The notes under the pieces are model-generated. The model saw only the letters and a list, made by a program, of their open reading frames with translations. It did not search any database and was not told the origin of the DNA. From Chrysemys picta bellii (Eukaryota > Chordata > Testudines > Emydidae): a stretch of DNA of 64,000 nucleotides. The DNA is taken from positions 18,940,637-19,004,636 of the forward strand of contig NC_088809.1 in NCBI RefSeq assembly GCF_011386835.1, given 5' to 3'. A program made the translations under genes and the position numbers. Below, piece after piece: positions 1 to 10,950 of the stretch. Position 1 is the stretch's first letter; each line of letters opens with the position of its first letter.

Positions 1-764
1 TAATTCTGCACTTTTACAAATAACGGGAAAAATAATAACATTTTTCATTTTTATATCTCCCCCCCCACAATAAAAAAACAATCCACCCCGCCACACTCAA
101 TTTGCACAAATCCACACCCGTTCATTACTTTAGCACTCTCGCCGGGTTATACTGGATACGTAACTTACTCTGCTGTTTACGGCCTGGCTGATGTTGGCCT
201 TACAAGCTTTATTTTTAGTTTTTTAATTCAGAAATCCAAGTTGCCCAGATGTGGCACACACGAGCTGGATCCAGGATTAGGAGAGAGTTGACTTCCTCTC
301 CAGACTAAGCCATATGGCATTTTATTAACAGATCAGCCTCTGCAAAGGAAGCCTGAGCCGGGATCCAGTTTCAGGAGACCAGAATAGATGCCTTTGCCGA
401 ATGAATTTGTAGGGGCCCTAAATTCTGCCCTCTGACCACTATAACTATGGACTTCAGTGGAGTCCCTCCTGATTTACACCACACTCACTCATGCCCGTCC
501 CCCCAATGATTTACACCAGGGCGAGACAAACACATGGCCCCCACTAATGCCTCCAAGAGCCATCAGGTTTCTTTACTAAACTAGGGCCCCAGTTTAACCA
601 GTGCACCTAACTCTCAGCACGAGTCAATGGGACTATTCACATGCTTGAAGTTAGGCATGTCATTAGGTGCCTTGCTTAGCTGTGGGCCTAGGTGCTTCAC
701 TACAAATAGCCCATAGCACTTTTCTTCCATAGCTCTCAAAGTGCCTTGACAGAGCAGGGCAAGT

Positions 765-945
765 GCAGTCCTATGGTTAGAGCATTACCCTAGTATGTAG
801 GAGATGTGGGTTCAGTTCTCTACTACCAGCTTCCAGCATGACCCATGGCAAGTCACTTAGTATCTCTGTGGCCAGCCTGTACAATGGGGATAATAGTTAC
901 CTTGCCTCACAGGGGAGTTCTGGGATTGAAGACATTGATGTGCTT
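765..945 (+). mobile_element. MIR-like SINE fragment
   Basis: A tRNA-like head ('ggttagagcattacc', 'gggttcagttctc') is followed by the MIR core phrase around 'caagtcacttag', then 'tacaatggggataatagt'. This is the usual order in amniote MIR elements. Heavily decayed, so an old insertion. Confidence 0.65.
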
Positions 946-974
946 TTCTATCTGCCAAGGAAGCATGATATCCT

Positions 975-1110
975 ATTTCACCGCTAGAAAACTAAGGCAC
1001 AAAGAGACATGACTGACATAAGGTCACACAGCTGAGCTGGGAAAAGAATCAAGGTCTCCTGCTCCTTAGCTAGGTACCCAAGCCACCAGGCCATGCTGCT
1101 GCAACTCTTG
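975..1110 (-). mobile_element. MIR-like SINE fragment, reverse orientation
   Basis: Read on the minus strand this gives the MIR head and core. The plus strand shows its complement: 'ctaaggcacaaagagac', 'aaggtcacacagctgagctg', 'gccaccaggccatgctgct'. Confidence 0.6.
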
Positions 1111-3369
1111 GGAGTGTCACTTGTGAGCTTCCAAGGGGTTCTGTCCTGCAGCAGCCAGGTGGGAGCTTCGTGGCATGGATAGCCCCTGCTTTGGGGAGAA
1201 AGAAAAGCAAGCACTTGCAAGCCATGGCATCTGCAAGGAGGGAGGCAGGCCAGTGGGGAGCAGGGGCTCCTGGTTACCACCACTTGGATAGGGACTGCTT
1301 CTGCTGGGGCCAGCTCCCACACCGCCTCCCTTCATGCCAAGCCCTGTGGGGCGGAGATGGGAGGGGGGAGAACGTGGAGCTGACCAAAGAGCCCGGCTGA
1401 AGGAGAGCACCAAAGCAATGCATTCACGTGCCTGAAGTTAGGCATGTCCTTAAGTGCCTCGCTTGAATGAGGGCCTCGGTCTAGAGACAGCAACCCCTCG
1501 GTACAGTGAGGGAGTCCATCCCGTCCTCGCTAATGGAGGCCCCTGTGAAAAGGCCAATTACTCTGCTGAGCTAATGGTTGTTACTGACAAGCCCCGTCCC
1601 TTTGGCTGAATGGCCAATGGAGCTAAGCTTGGCCGGGTAGTGCCCCTGCTCAGAGCTGGGGGGGTAGGGGAAGAGACAGAGCAACCTCGGTTAGGCCAGG
1701 CTCAGCGCCGGCTGCAGAATCGTGCTCCGGAATCTCAGCTTTCATCATAATCCATCTCTAGCCTTTCGGGGCGGGAAGAAACCCTCGAAAAGGTTGGCCC
1801 TGAATACAAGCAGTGCAGCGACGTCTGCCTGAGTCTGCAGAGCGCTTATGTGACGGCCACCAGCTTGGCAACACCAGTGATTGAACTGAGGGCCTGCAGA
1901 GCTAGTGGGGCTAAGAAGCCCCACATCTTCTATGGAGAAGGTACAGAGGACTATATTGACTATATTGACCCGTAGGATTACTCCTGGATCAATAGATCTG
2001 AGAAGCATGAACTGCACCCATTCATAGCGATGGGCCGTTCACTCTGAAACCTAATAACACACTGAACAACCAAAACATGCCGCTGACATGCATCTGGATA
2101 CTGGATCTTGCAATACAGGGTTAGATTAGTGTTTGCTGAGGTCAATGGGACTTATTAGCCATGTGAATGGAACCAGCAACAGATCTTGAGTAAGGAAGCA
2201 CCAGTTCTGAAAGGGAAGGCTAGTTAGAGAGAGCAGCAGGAAGAGAAAAGGGGTTGGAAACCAGGCCCTGATATCCACAGGCTGCAGAGTTGAGTGTTGT
2301 TATTGCAGGGCCGGTGGGGATGTCTATATTTATTGATGCTAGACAGAGCGTCAGACACGTCAAAGCTCGTATAAACCAAACTACAAATGCCTCTGTCTAA
2401 TGTTAACCTCCCGCTTTATTAGCATAATCCTTTCCGAAGCTGACATTAACCAGGGCCATCATTAACCAGCTGATTGTTAGGAAAGGGATTTGATAGCAAT
2501 CCGGGAGGCGGTGAGAGAAACGCTCACCGAGCTCCACACCAGCAATGCCTTTCCCAGCAATCCCAGCTCCCTTCAAAGGAACACAACAGGAGAAAGGGCA
2601 GCTGCTCACCGGTCACGTAATAGTTAACCTGGCCCTGATGCTCTGCAGCTGGCGGTCTCTGGTTAAGCAATACGGATGCTGGACCCGATTCTGAGCACCC
2701 TTGCACTGAGGTAAATCAGGATTAGCTTCACGGCAGTCAATCGGGCTACGCTGGTGTAAGAGAGGAGAGTCGGGCCCCCTGAGCCCAGAGGAGTTATCTT
2801 TGGTTTGCACCAGCACGAGCGAAGAGGTTCATGCCCGCTGACCAGTGGAGTTACTCTTGCAAATCAGGAGTAGAGAGGGAGAAGAGGTTTTAAGCTGCTG
2901 CTCTGGGTAAACGTCATCATTTTTCATAGCACAAAAATCTCCCAGTGAAGCCAGGTTCCCGTGCCCGGTGTGAGACGCCAGCCAGTCCCTGCAGAGAGCG
3001 AGTGGCCAAGATCCAAAAGAAAGGGGGAAAATAAAACAACCGGTCTCTGGTATGCACAGACGGGGAGCCTTCTCCCTAGTCTGATCCTCAGACACTCCCA
3101 CTGCAGTTCCTGGGAGCTCAGAGAATGCCGGATCAGGCCCCTGGCAAGCAATAAGACAGTCTCTTTGGAGCACACTCAACTGGCAGTGCTCAGGGGGGTG
3201 AGATGGCCAGGCGTTGCTTCCCATCCCCCCCACTGTCACAGGAAGGTCATTGCTGGAAGGATCAGCAGTTCACACCTTCCCAAGCTAACCTTTCAGGTTG
3301 TCTGGCCCCACTGCATTGGAAGGGTTGCCTTTTGAAGTCCTTGGAGGATGCCACAGAGGGAAAGGCTCT

Positions 3370-3441
3370 GACGGAGTAGGGACTTGAACCCTGGACCCTC
3401 AGATTAAAAGGCTGATACTCTACCAATTGAGCCAGCTAGGC
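3370..3441 (-). pseudogene. tRNA-Lys(UUU) pseudogene
   Basis: The minus strand folds in tRNA order over 72 nt. The D stem is GCTC/GAGT, the anticodon loop CTTTTAA carries UUU, and the T arm is CAGGG-TTCAAGT-CCCTA. Both internal promoter boxes are preserved: the A box resembles TGGCTCAATTGG and the B box is GGTTCAAGTCC. The acceptor stem is badly broken (GCCTAGC against CTCCGTC, four of seven pairs unpaired). The top of the anticodon stem and the base of the T stem also have mismatches. No T run follows. Body and anticodon match vertebrate tRNA-Lys, so this is a dead tRNA gene or the head of a lost tRNA-Lys-derived SINE rather than a working tRNA. Confidence 0.7.
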
Positions 3442-4039
3442 TCACCCTGTGACTTGGGTGCTGTGGAGCAGCAAAGCCTTCATCAAGCCCCACCCCATGC
3501 AATGCCCCTTTTGCAGCCAGATTTGTCTCCGATACAGGGGGCATGTCTTGGGCAGCAGGGCATAGCTGGGGCTGCAGCCTGTACCTTAGAGGCAGCACGA
3601 CCAGCTTTCTCGTACCAGCGGCTGTGGTGGCAGGAGGCTGGCTGGCGGCTGCTGTGCCCGGCTCTGCCTGCGCTAACTTCCCCGCAGGGGGAGTATAAAA
3701 CAGGCTCGGTGCCCCCGCTCAGAGCTGCAGCCGGGGCACGGGAAATGGCAGCGTGAGCTTGTCTAGGCCTCTCTCTCAGCACCTGTATCATTACTGGGAG
3801 TCGTGAGCTGGCGATCCAGTTACCGAGGAGGGGAGGAGATTCCAGTGGTGCCAGACCACATGGAATCACATGACCCAAGACACTGTTGCCTGGGGGGAAA
3901 AAAATGCAGGCCAACACTAGGTCCCCAAAATTGTGCAATGAGGCTATCGCACATGCTCAGACACTTTCGAGTGGCGAGAAAGCAGATGCTGCACACCCAC
4001 ACTTCTCTTTTCAGCCCTAGAGAAGTGAGCTGCAAGAGG

Positions 4040-4375
4040 AAGACTGGTCTGATCGATAAGACGCTGGCCTGGGAACCCTGGAGATCTGGGTTTAGTTCCC
4101 ACTTCTGCCACAGACTCATTGTGTGACCTTGCGCTGGGGGCTGGCCCATGATATAACCTCAGACTAGCTGGTCTCATGATCTATCTGGCCAGTCTCTCCC
4201 TGCCTTGTTTCCTCTCTGTAAAACAGGAGAATAGTCCCTTTCTCTGATCGATTGTAAGCCCTTCAAGGCAGGGACTGTCTCTTACTAGTTGTACGTACAG
4301 CACCGAACACACATGGGCCCCTCGCTCTGAGGGGGACCATCAGGTGTTAATGTAATACAGAAATAAAACATAACT
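4040..4375 (+). mobile_element. tRNA-derived/MIR-like SINE, nearly full length
   Basis: The head 'gataagacgctggcctggga' is followed by 'gggtttagttcccacttctg', the core 'attgtgtgacc', and a tail running 'attgtaagcccttcaaggc' then 'agggactgtctctt'. It ends in 'aataaaa'. The tail is the one also seen at 16225-16505 and 23840-24010. Confidence 0.6.
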
Positions 4376-4837
4376 AAGATGTACTGATCATTTCACCTGA
4401 GGCAACAGCTGTGTAAAATACTGGTCTAGGGCCAGAAAATCACCAGCCATGCAAAAGACCGTGCTGAGCGTTGAGCTTCTTTCTTTGCAACTGCTCACAT
4501 CCCTTGGGCAATATTTTAGGGTTATTGCCCTCAAAACCTGGAAGGGAAACTATTGTAACGATCAGTGAAGTCAGCACAGATTCGTGTGATTTTTATAATC
4601 AGTATTACAGTCTTCCCTCTCGCCGAGGTTGTTAAGGGGCAATGACCCTCCTTCACTCAGCCACACCTCGTAACTCGGCCCTTCGTTTTACACCCAAGCA
4701 ACAGCACTGCAGGGAGTGGCATGATTTGGCTCAATGAGTAGACAGATGAGGGGCCCTGATACTGGCAAGGGACAGAGAAGCGAAGGAACGGGGAATCTGG
4801 GAAGACAAAATAAATAGAAGTGGGCATGAAAGCTTAT

Positions 4838-4928
4838 GCTCAAATCAATTTGTTAGTCTCTAAGGTGCCACAAATACTCCTGTTCTTTTTGTGGATACAG
4901 ACTAACATGGCTGCTACTCTGAAACCTA
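4838..4928 (+). mobile_element. 3' fragment of a turtle-type dispersed retroposon
   Basis: Shares 'gttagtctctaaggtgccac' and 'actcctgtt' with copies at 19670-19952 and (reverse) 23895-23985, and continues to 'gctgctactctgaaacc'. Widespread in turtle DNA; the class is not assigned here. Confidence 0.65.
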
Positions 4929-4934
4929 GAAAGA

Positions 4935-4960
4935 GGGAGAGAGAGAGAGAGAGAGAGTGT

Positions 4961-4992
<32 letters not shown>
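4935..4992. repeat. Compound (GA)n-(TG)n microsatellite
   Basis: A run of GA repeats passes directly into TG repeats with one 'tatg' interruption. It abuts the 3' end of the retroposon at 4838-4928, a usual birthplace for microsatellites. Confidence 0.95.
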
Positions 4993-5306
4993 ATCTACAA
5001 CGGAGTTAATCTCCCAGAGAGACAGTGCCAGGAAATGAAAAGTGAGGTGCCACGCTCAAGAAGCCACGCACATGATAGATGTTGTAGCCTAAAATACACA
5101 ATGAGTCAAAACAAGCCAGCGTGTTCTGCTTTTCCAACGCCGCTGCTTAATCACACGGGGGATTAACGGGGAACCTGCTCTGAGTTCCTGATGAGCTTGG
5201 TGGGTGGCAGGGAACACCGCTCACGGCTCAGCTAAAAACGCAGCAGGGGAGCATACCGAAAACCGGGAGTCCTGCTTCGCGCTTCGGAAAGTACTGGTTT
5301 CCAGGC

Positions 5307-5480
5307 CTGGGAGCATCTGGCCCATAGGCCAGTCATTGGGCTAGCGAAAGGGGTAGCTTCCCTCGCTGCCCACGCAGTTCTGAGAAGAACGGTTCCAGGA
5401 GCAGAGACAGGCCAACAAACCCTGCCCGTTGTATTGTGAGCGTAACTCAATGCTGCCAGTCGCTAGCGACTGAGACCCTC
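5307..5480 (-). repeat. Left arm of a 174-bp inverted repeat
   Basis: The reverse complement matches 7396-7566 with scattered substitutions and small gaps. Shared anchors include 'gagggtctcagtcgctag', 'caatacaacgggcagggttt' and 'atgactggcctatgggccag'. The arms are about 1.9 kb apart. Neither arm shows target duplications or terminal repeats. Confidence 0.85.
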
Positions 5481-6089
5481 GGTCCTGTAGCAGGGAGAGC
5501 AGCAAAACCGGCCTCCACCACCCCACCTCCGCCCGCCCCCCGGGGAACCGACCCCGTCCAGTCCCGGAGACCTTGTCGAATCTCCAGCCTGTCTGCTGAC
5601 TTTTCCCACCGCAGCAGTGGCTCTGTGACCTGGAGACCTGTCTGCGAAGGAAGGGACCACAACCCACCAAGCCCCGATCAGCGGGTAATAACGGACGGCC
5701 GTTCCCAACCGGGCTGGGGTTCAGCGCATGAACCCAGACGTGGTGCCAGCACCTCAGTTGGTGTCGACTGTAGCTGCCTGGAAGTCAATGGAGCGATGTC
5801 TGTTTATACCAGCTGAGCGTCTGGCCTTAAAGGCAGCCCTCCTATTACCATGCTCTGAGCCAGCGTGTGCTCCAGCCTGACTAGCCGAACCCAAGCTCCC
5901 CGCTTTGTCAGCGCAGAGCATCGGTGTATTCCCACTGCCAGCCTGCCCCACGTATAAATCTAGCTGACTCCTGTCCTAATACACACTGCTTCTCCCTCTG
6001 CTCAGCATTCCCCCTACAATCGGAGAGCCTGTGACACATACCAGTCTGATATACAGTACCACTGGTTTCCATGGAGTGACTCCTGCTGG

Positions 6090-6300
6090 GAAACAGCATG
6101 GCCTAGTGGGATAGAGCAGCGGACTGGCATGCACAAGATCCCCGGGCTATTCCCAGCCTACAGGGTGACCTTCCCCCGCCTCGTGCCTCGGTTTCCCTCC
6201 TCTGTAAAACAGAGCAGATGCGATCGCCCTGCTTTGTCAAGTGCTTTGAGCGCCAGCGGTGAAGTACGCTACGTGGGAGCTCGGTGTTATGGGGTAAGTG
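6090..6300 (+). mobile_element. MIR-like SINE fragment
   Basis: The head is 'gcatggcctagtgggataga', then 'gcctcggtttccctcctctg' and 'aagtgctttgag'. Order and wording match the MIR-like SINEs elsewhere in the window. Confidence 0.65.
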
Positions 6301-7395
6301 ATATAAAAATCGCAGGCCTTTGTACACGCACCAAGCTGCCGTGGGCAGTGAGCAATCACAAAGCAGGGTTATGTTTATGGACATAATACTTTTAACTAAG
6401 CCTTCACCATCTGTTCCCAGAGCCCCTTAATTAGGGCTGCAAAGAACACACAGCAAAGCGCAAGCTATCAGCAATGAGACGAAAGGGATTGGAGCCCTTG
6501 GGCCCGAATCCCTTCTCACTTGCTGATGTTTTACACCACATGAATCCACTGACTTCAAAGGGGGTTACTCCCGATTTACACCGACGTGAGTGACGGTAGG
6601 ATTAGGTGCCTGCTGCCTTTATTCTTGGTCTAATCCAGCCTCCTGAGAGGATGATAATATATTTCAGATGCATATTGGGGAGTCCAACCCACATGGGAAC
6701 GAGACCTCTGCTTTTTTTCACGGGGAAATGGTTTGACCTGAATCCTTCACTCTGCTGATTACACACACAATGGGCCAAGTCCTCTGCGGGTGTAAATCAG
6801 CATAGCTCCATTGAGGCCAACCGAGCTATTTACGCCAGCAGGGGATCTGGCCCTGTAACCACACTCCCACCTTCGGTGTGACATTTCCAGCTGTTCTGGG
6901 TTAATCTGCCTAAGCAATTCATGAAAATGATTAACTTGCTTTTTATAGAGGGATTTTGCGTGATGTTTGGAGCCACTATTTCTCAGAAAGGGTGAGAGCT
7001 TGGGTGGTAAATATTTACCAAAGGAAACACCTCTTCTCTTCCATCCTCTCCCTGGTGATATTGCATCACAAGGAAACCTGCGCTAGAAACTACCATCGTT
7101 AGCAGCTCTAATCTGAAACCTCCACTTTAACCAATTATGCTTTGCATTTCTGTATCATTCCCCCCCCCACGCCACCTCAAAGTGCTTCAGAAACGCTAAT
7201 AAATTAAGCTTCACCATATCCCCCCTTGGCCCAGTTTTCCCCAGCCTCATTTTACAGACGGGAAAACTGAGGCACAGAGCGGCTAAGGCTCACATTTTCC
7301 TAAGTGGCTTCTAATTATGGATGTCCCAGACATTCAGGACCTGATTTTCAAAAGTGTGGAGCACCCACAACAGGTGTCAGGGGGAGCTGTGGGTT

Positions 7396-7566
7396 GAGGG
7401 TCTCAGTCGCTAGGGACTGGCAGCATTGAGTTACGCTCACAATACAACGGGCAGGGTTTGTTGGCCTTTCTCTGCTCCTGGAACAGTTCTCAGAACTGCA
7501 TGGGGAGCGAGGGAAGCTACCCCCTTCTCTAGCCCAATGACTGGCCTATGGGCCAGCTGCTCCCAG
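7396..7566 (+). repeat. Right arm of the inverted repeat
   Basis: Partner of 5307-5480. The apparent frame starting MSYAHNTTGR is found in both arms and differs by indels, so it is chance coding of a repeat rather than a gene. Confidence 0.85.
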
Positions 7567-8619
7567 CTGGGACACCTCAAATTAGGGGCGTCAATCCACA
7601 ACCTTGGACCAGAACTAAATTCACCATAAAAAAAAAAACAGAGTAGAACCACTGCTATCTGCACCCCTCTTTGAATGCTATCTGGTAATGCAAGACGCTG
7701 TACAGAGGCCAGAAGAAATGGCCAGGGTCTGTCTTAGAGCAATGGCTAGAAACAAATGCCCAAGCAAATGGGAGAAGGATGGTTTGATCCAGGATTTGGC
7801 TCGGATCCAAGAACTGGATTTAAGGAGAGACAAATAAACCCACTAGGACAAAGCACCTGGGACCAGATCGTCAGCATCACTCTCCCGACACCGCCTTTCC
7901 CCCCACAGAACCATGGGAACTACTGGAGCAATGTGGATTTACAGCAGGGGAGGAGCTAATGAATTGCAGAAGGATAAAGACGTGGGCAGGCCTTGCAGGA
8001 CCAGGCCGGATGTGGGCACCACGACATGTGGCGGCTCGACATGTGGCTGTTCTCGGTTAGCGGAGCTGCCGAAGGAATCCGGCGCACCGTCTCTAGAGGC
8101 TCAGACAGAGCGACTCGGGAACGAAGACTGTGCGGATTATCCAGTCTGTGCGTGGTACGGCGACAATATAATCCACGGGGTAAAATTGGTGGCATAACAA
8201 GAGAGCTTTTGTGAAATAAAGAAGAGAGAAAGGTCAGGGGAAAAAGCTCCCCCGCAGAGGACGTTTCCATTGGTGAGAACAGCTCATCGCGGTGTATTTT
8301 TCCTATGGCTCAGAGAGGCCCTCACTGCCAAGACAGTCACCACCCTCCGCTCTATATTTAGTTTGTTTTCATTTCTCTCCTTTCCATTTGGCAGCTGACA
8401 TGGCAAAAGGGAATTTTAGGCAGCCCAGGCACAACAAACTGGCAGCTGGCAAGGCTCCTGCCTGCTGGCCCGGGGTGGGTCACCAGGGCTGGTTTAACTC
8501 CAAGCCCCATCCCAGAACTTGCTGTGGGATTCACCCCTGCCATAGGAAGTGTCCACTACCCTCCAGCACGAGTTCTGCCCCTCCGTTACATGGGACCAGA
8601 CAGTTGCAAGGCTGGAGAG

Positions 8620-8880
8620 GAAAGATGTGTTAGTAGTTGAAGCACTAGCTGGAGACCAGGGTCCAATTCCCCACAACCACAAGGTCTTCTGTGGCCTTGG
8701 TCAAGTCACTTAATCACTGTGAGAACTGGGGGCTAAGTCTCTCTGTACCTCAGCTCCCCATCTGAGAAATGTCAATAGCAGCCCTTCCCTACTTTAAAGG
8801 GTGGTTGTGAGGATAAATACAGTAAAGATGACGAGGAGCTCAGATACTACGGGACTGGGGGCCATGTAGGTACCTAAAAC
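8620..8880 (+). mobile_element. MIR-like SINE
   Basis: Ordered landmarks: 'ggagaccagggtccaattcc', 'ggtcaagtcacttaatcact', 'ctctgtacctcagctcccca', 'tggttgtgaggataaata'. Confidence 0.7.
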
Positions 8881-9824
8881 AGGATAGATGCAGCGGTTCA
8901 TCTAGACTAATATTCTGTCCCTGACAGTGACCAGTATCAGCTGCAAGAAACCCTGCAGCAGGCAGTTATTGGGTAACCTGCCCCTCCAGGGCAAGCATCT
9001 TCCTGACCTCCATTAGTTAGTGCACGGCCTGAAGCATGAGGGTTTAGATCCCTTCCAAAACTCCAGGATTTGTTTCCAAACGTTACTAATCTAACTCTGG
9101 ATATGTTGCTTCGGCAGCAGTATGTGCTGAAGTGGAAACAGGCACTCCTATTCCGGAATAAAGGCATCCACACAGGGAGTTATATTGCTGTAGCTACAGC
9201 AGTGTATGATTATACTAGTCAATTTCCCCATGTAGGCAAGACCTAAGAGGGAAAACAAATGTAACCAGACTCCGGTTCAGTGTTCCCCTCCGCTTGGGCA
9301 CTGACTCTGTGCTCAGGGCTTTTGGAAAAGTGCCAATGCTGTATACTGCGACCTGTTTTTCCTGCAGCCATAACGTCTTGAGATTTGAGCTCACCACAGC
9401 CAAAGCAGGGTCCAACCTGCTCAGGGTTGGGATGGGAGATGGTCAACAAACCCCCTTATTTGCCACAGCCCTGCACCGTGTGTGGTCATGCACACCCGGG
9501 CAACACGGGTGTAAAACGCTACCAGATCAGATCAAGTCTGCAGTCACGTTGCGTTGGTGTAAAGGATTGTACAAGGTGCAGGACAGCAAAGAATCTGACT
9601 GCTGGACATCGAGTCACTGCTGATTTACCCCACTGAGAGTCAGAGGACAAGGTGACCTCTAACGAAAGGAGGTCAGGACGAAACTTTCCCCAGGGGCAGG
9701 TGATTTAATCGCTGCCAACTGCAGAGGTTCTGCATCTGGTGCTGGCCTCTGTCCGAGACAGGCTAAGAGCCTAGATGGTTCGCTGGCCTGAGCTACTGTG
9801 GCAAGTGGGTACGCTGAGGGACTG

Positions 9825-9980
9825 TGGTCTAGAGCAGTGAACACTAGACTAAGCCTTAGAAAACCTTGGTTCTGTTCTTCATACTGGCACGCCATGGCTC
9901 CCTCTCTGTGCCTCAGTTTCCCCATCTTGCAAGTGGGATGATAACACTCCCCCTCGGGGGTAAAGCACTTTGAGATTTAG
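9825..9980 (+). mobile_element. MIR-like SINE
   Basis: Shows 'ggtctagagcagtgaacact', 'ctctgtgcctcagtttcccc' and 'aaagcactttgagatt'. The core is shortened. Confidence 0.7.
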
Positions 9981-10794
9981 GAACAAAACATGCTAGAGGA
10001 GAGCTGGAGGGTAGCATGAAACGAAGAGCCCTGAGGTCTGCAGTGAAGAATGGAGCAAGACAAAGCCCCTCTTCTACTTGCCCTAGCTCTTTTATGAACT
10101 ACCCCACGTCCCAGCCAGCCAATCCAGGAGCCTGTTGCAGGTACTTGGCTTATGCCCTCCAAATGGAGCTGGCTCATTGGCTGGTTGATATGGCAGGGCA
10201 GCCTCTGAGCTGGAAACCCCAGTGGGTTCTTTGTGCCAGGAGTCCAACGGGGCTGGGAGAACGAAATCTGTCTCCATTTTTTCTAACTGATTTGGAGGCT
10301 TGGTTACGATGACATTTGGTGGAGATGGGGGCCCCATCTCACTCTGGGGGCTTCGAAAATCTCAGCCAGAGGGAAGACGCGTTAGAAGCCTCTGGAAATT
10401 ACCCCAATAGATTTTTCCATGCTTGATATTATTGCCGGTTTAACCCGACCTTCATACAAGTGTCAGACTCACGGCCGAAGGGCACTGGGCTCCCCACCTG
10501 CTCGGGAACGGAAGGCTTCTGCCAGGCCTGTTTACCAAACACCTCTCGCTGGTACAGCTGCAGGTCACAGAGCACTCCTTGTTCCTGCCCAAGGTCAAAC
10601 CCTTGGTCACGCTGCCGCCCAGCCCAAGGTTCATGTCACTTTCCAGTGCAGCATCTCTCCTGTTACCACGGGCTTCAGCCACACAGCCATTGATTTGCGG
10701 AGCTGGTGGCTGGTAAAGCAACAAGAGGAAGAAAATGCAGAGAGAGGGAACGAAATCTGTGCGGTGAGGCTGGAAGGTCACAACTAGCAGGGAT

Positions 10795-10950
10795 ATGATG
10801 GGAAAGCACTGTCCCTGGAAAGTCACTCAGTCTCTCTGTGCCTCAGCCCCACCCCGGCTGTGAAACAGGGAAGTACCTCCCTCGCCTCTGGCCTGGGTAG
10901 TGACTCTTATTACATGTTTGCACAGCACCTAGCACAAGAGGGGGCTTGAT
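10795..10950 (+). mobile_element. MIR-like SINE fragment, 5' truncated
   Basis: Shows 'agtcactcagtctctctgtg', 'cctcagccccaccccggctg' and 'cacagcacctagcacaagag'. Confidence 0.65.

Larger units (their letters stand above)
1..3369. other. Gene-free stretch with old SINEs and palindromic repeats
   Basis: No exon with both a sensible reading frame and splice borders is visible. The stretch holds two MIR-like SINE fragments (about 765-945 and 975-1110) and degenerate copies of a roughly 100-bp palindromic turtle-type repeat (about 425-520 and 2690-2780) recognisable by 'gatttacacc' ends. Positions 2403-2480 (TTATTAGCATAATCC region) are AT-rich and non-repetitive and could be conserved non-coding DNA, which cannot be tested here. 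Confidence 0.6.

Noticed and set aside
4935..4992. CRISPR-like or regulatory repeat
   Set aside because: Simple dinucleotide microsatellite; the genome is vertebrate.
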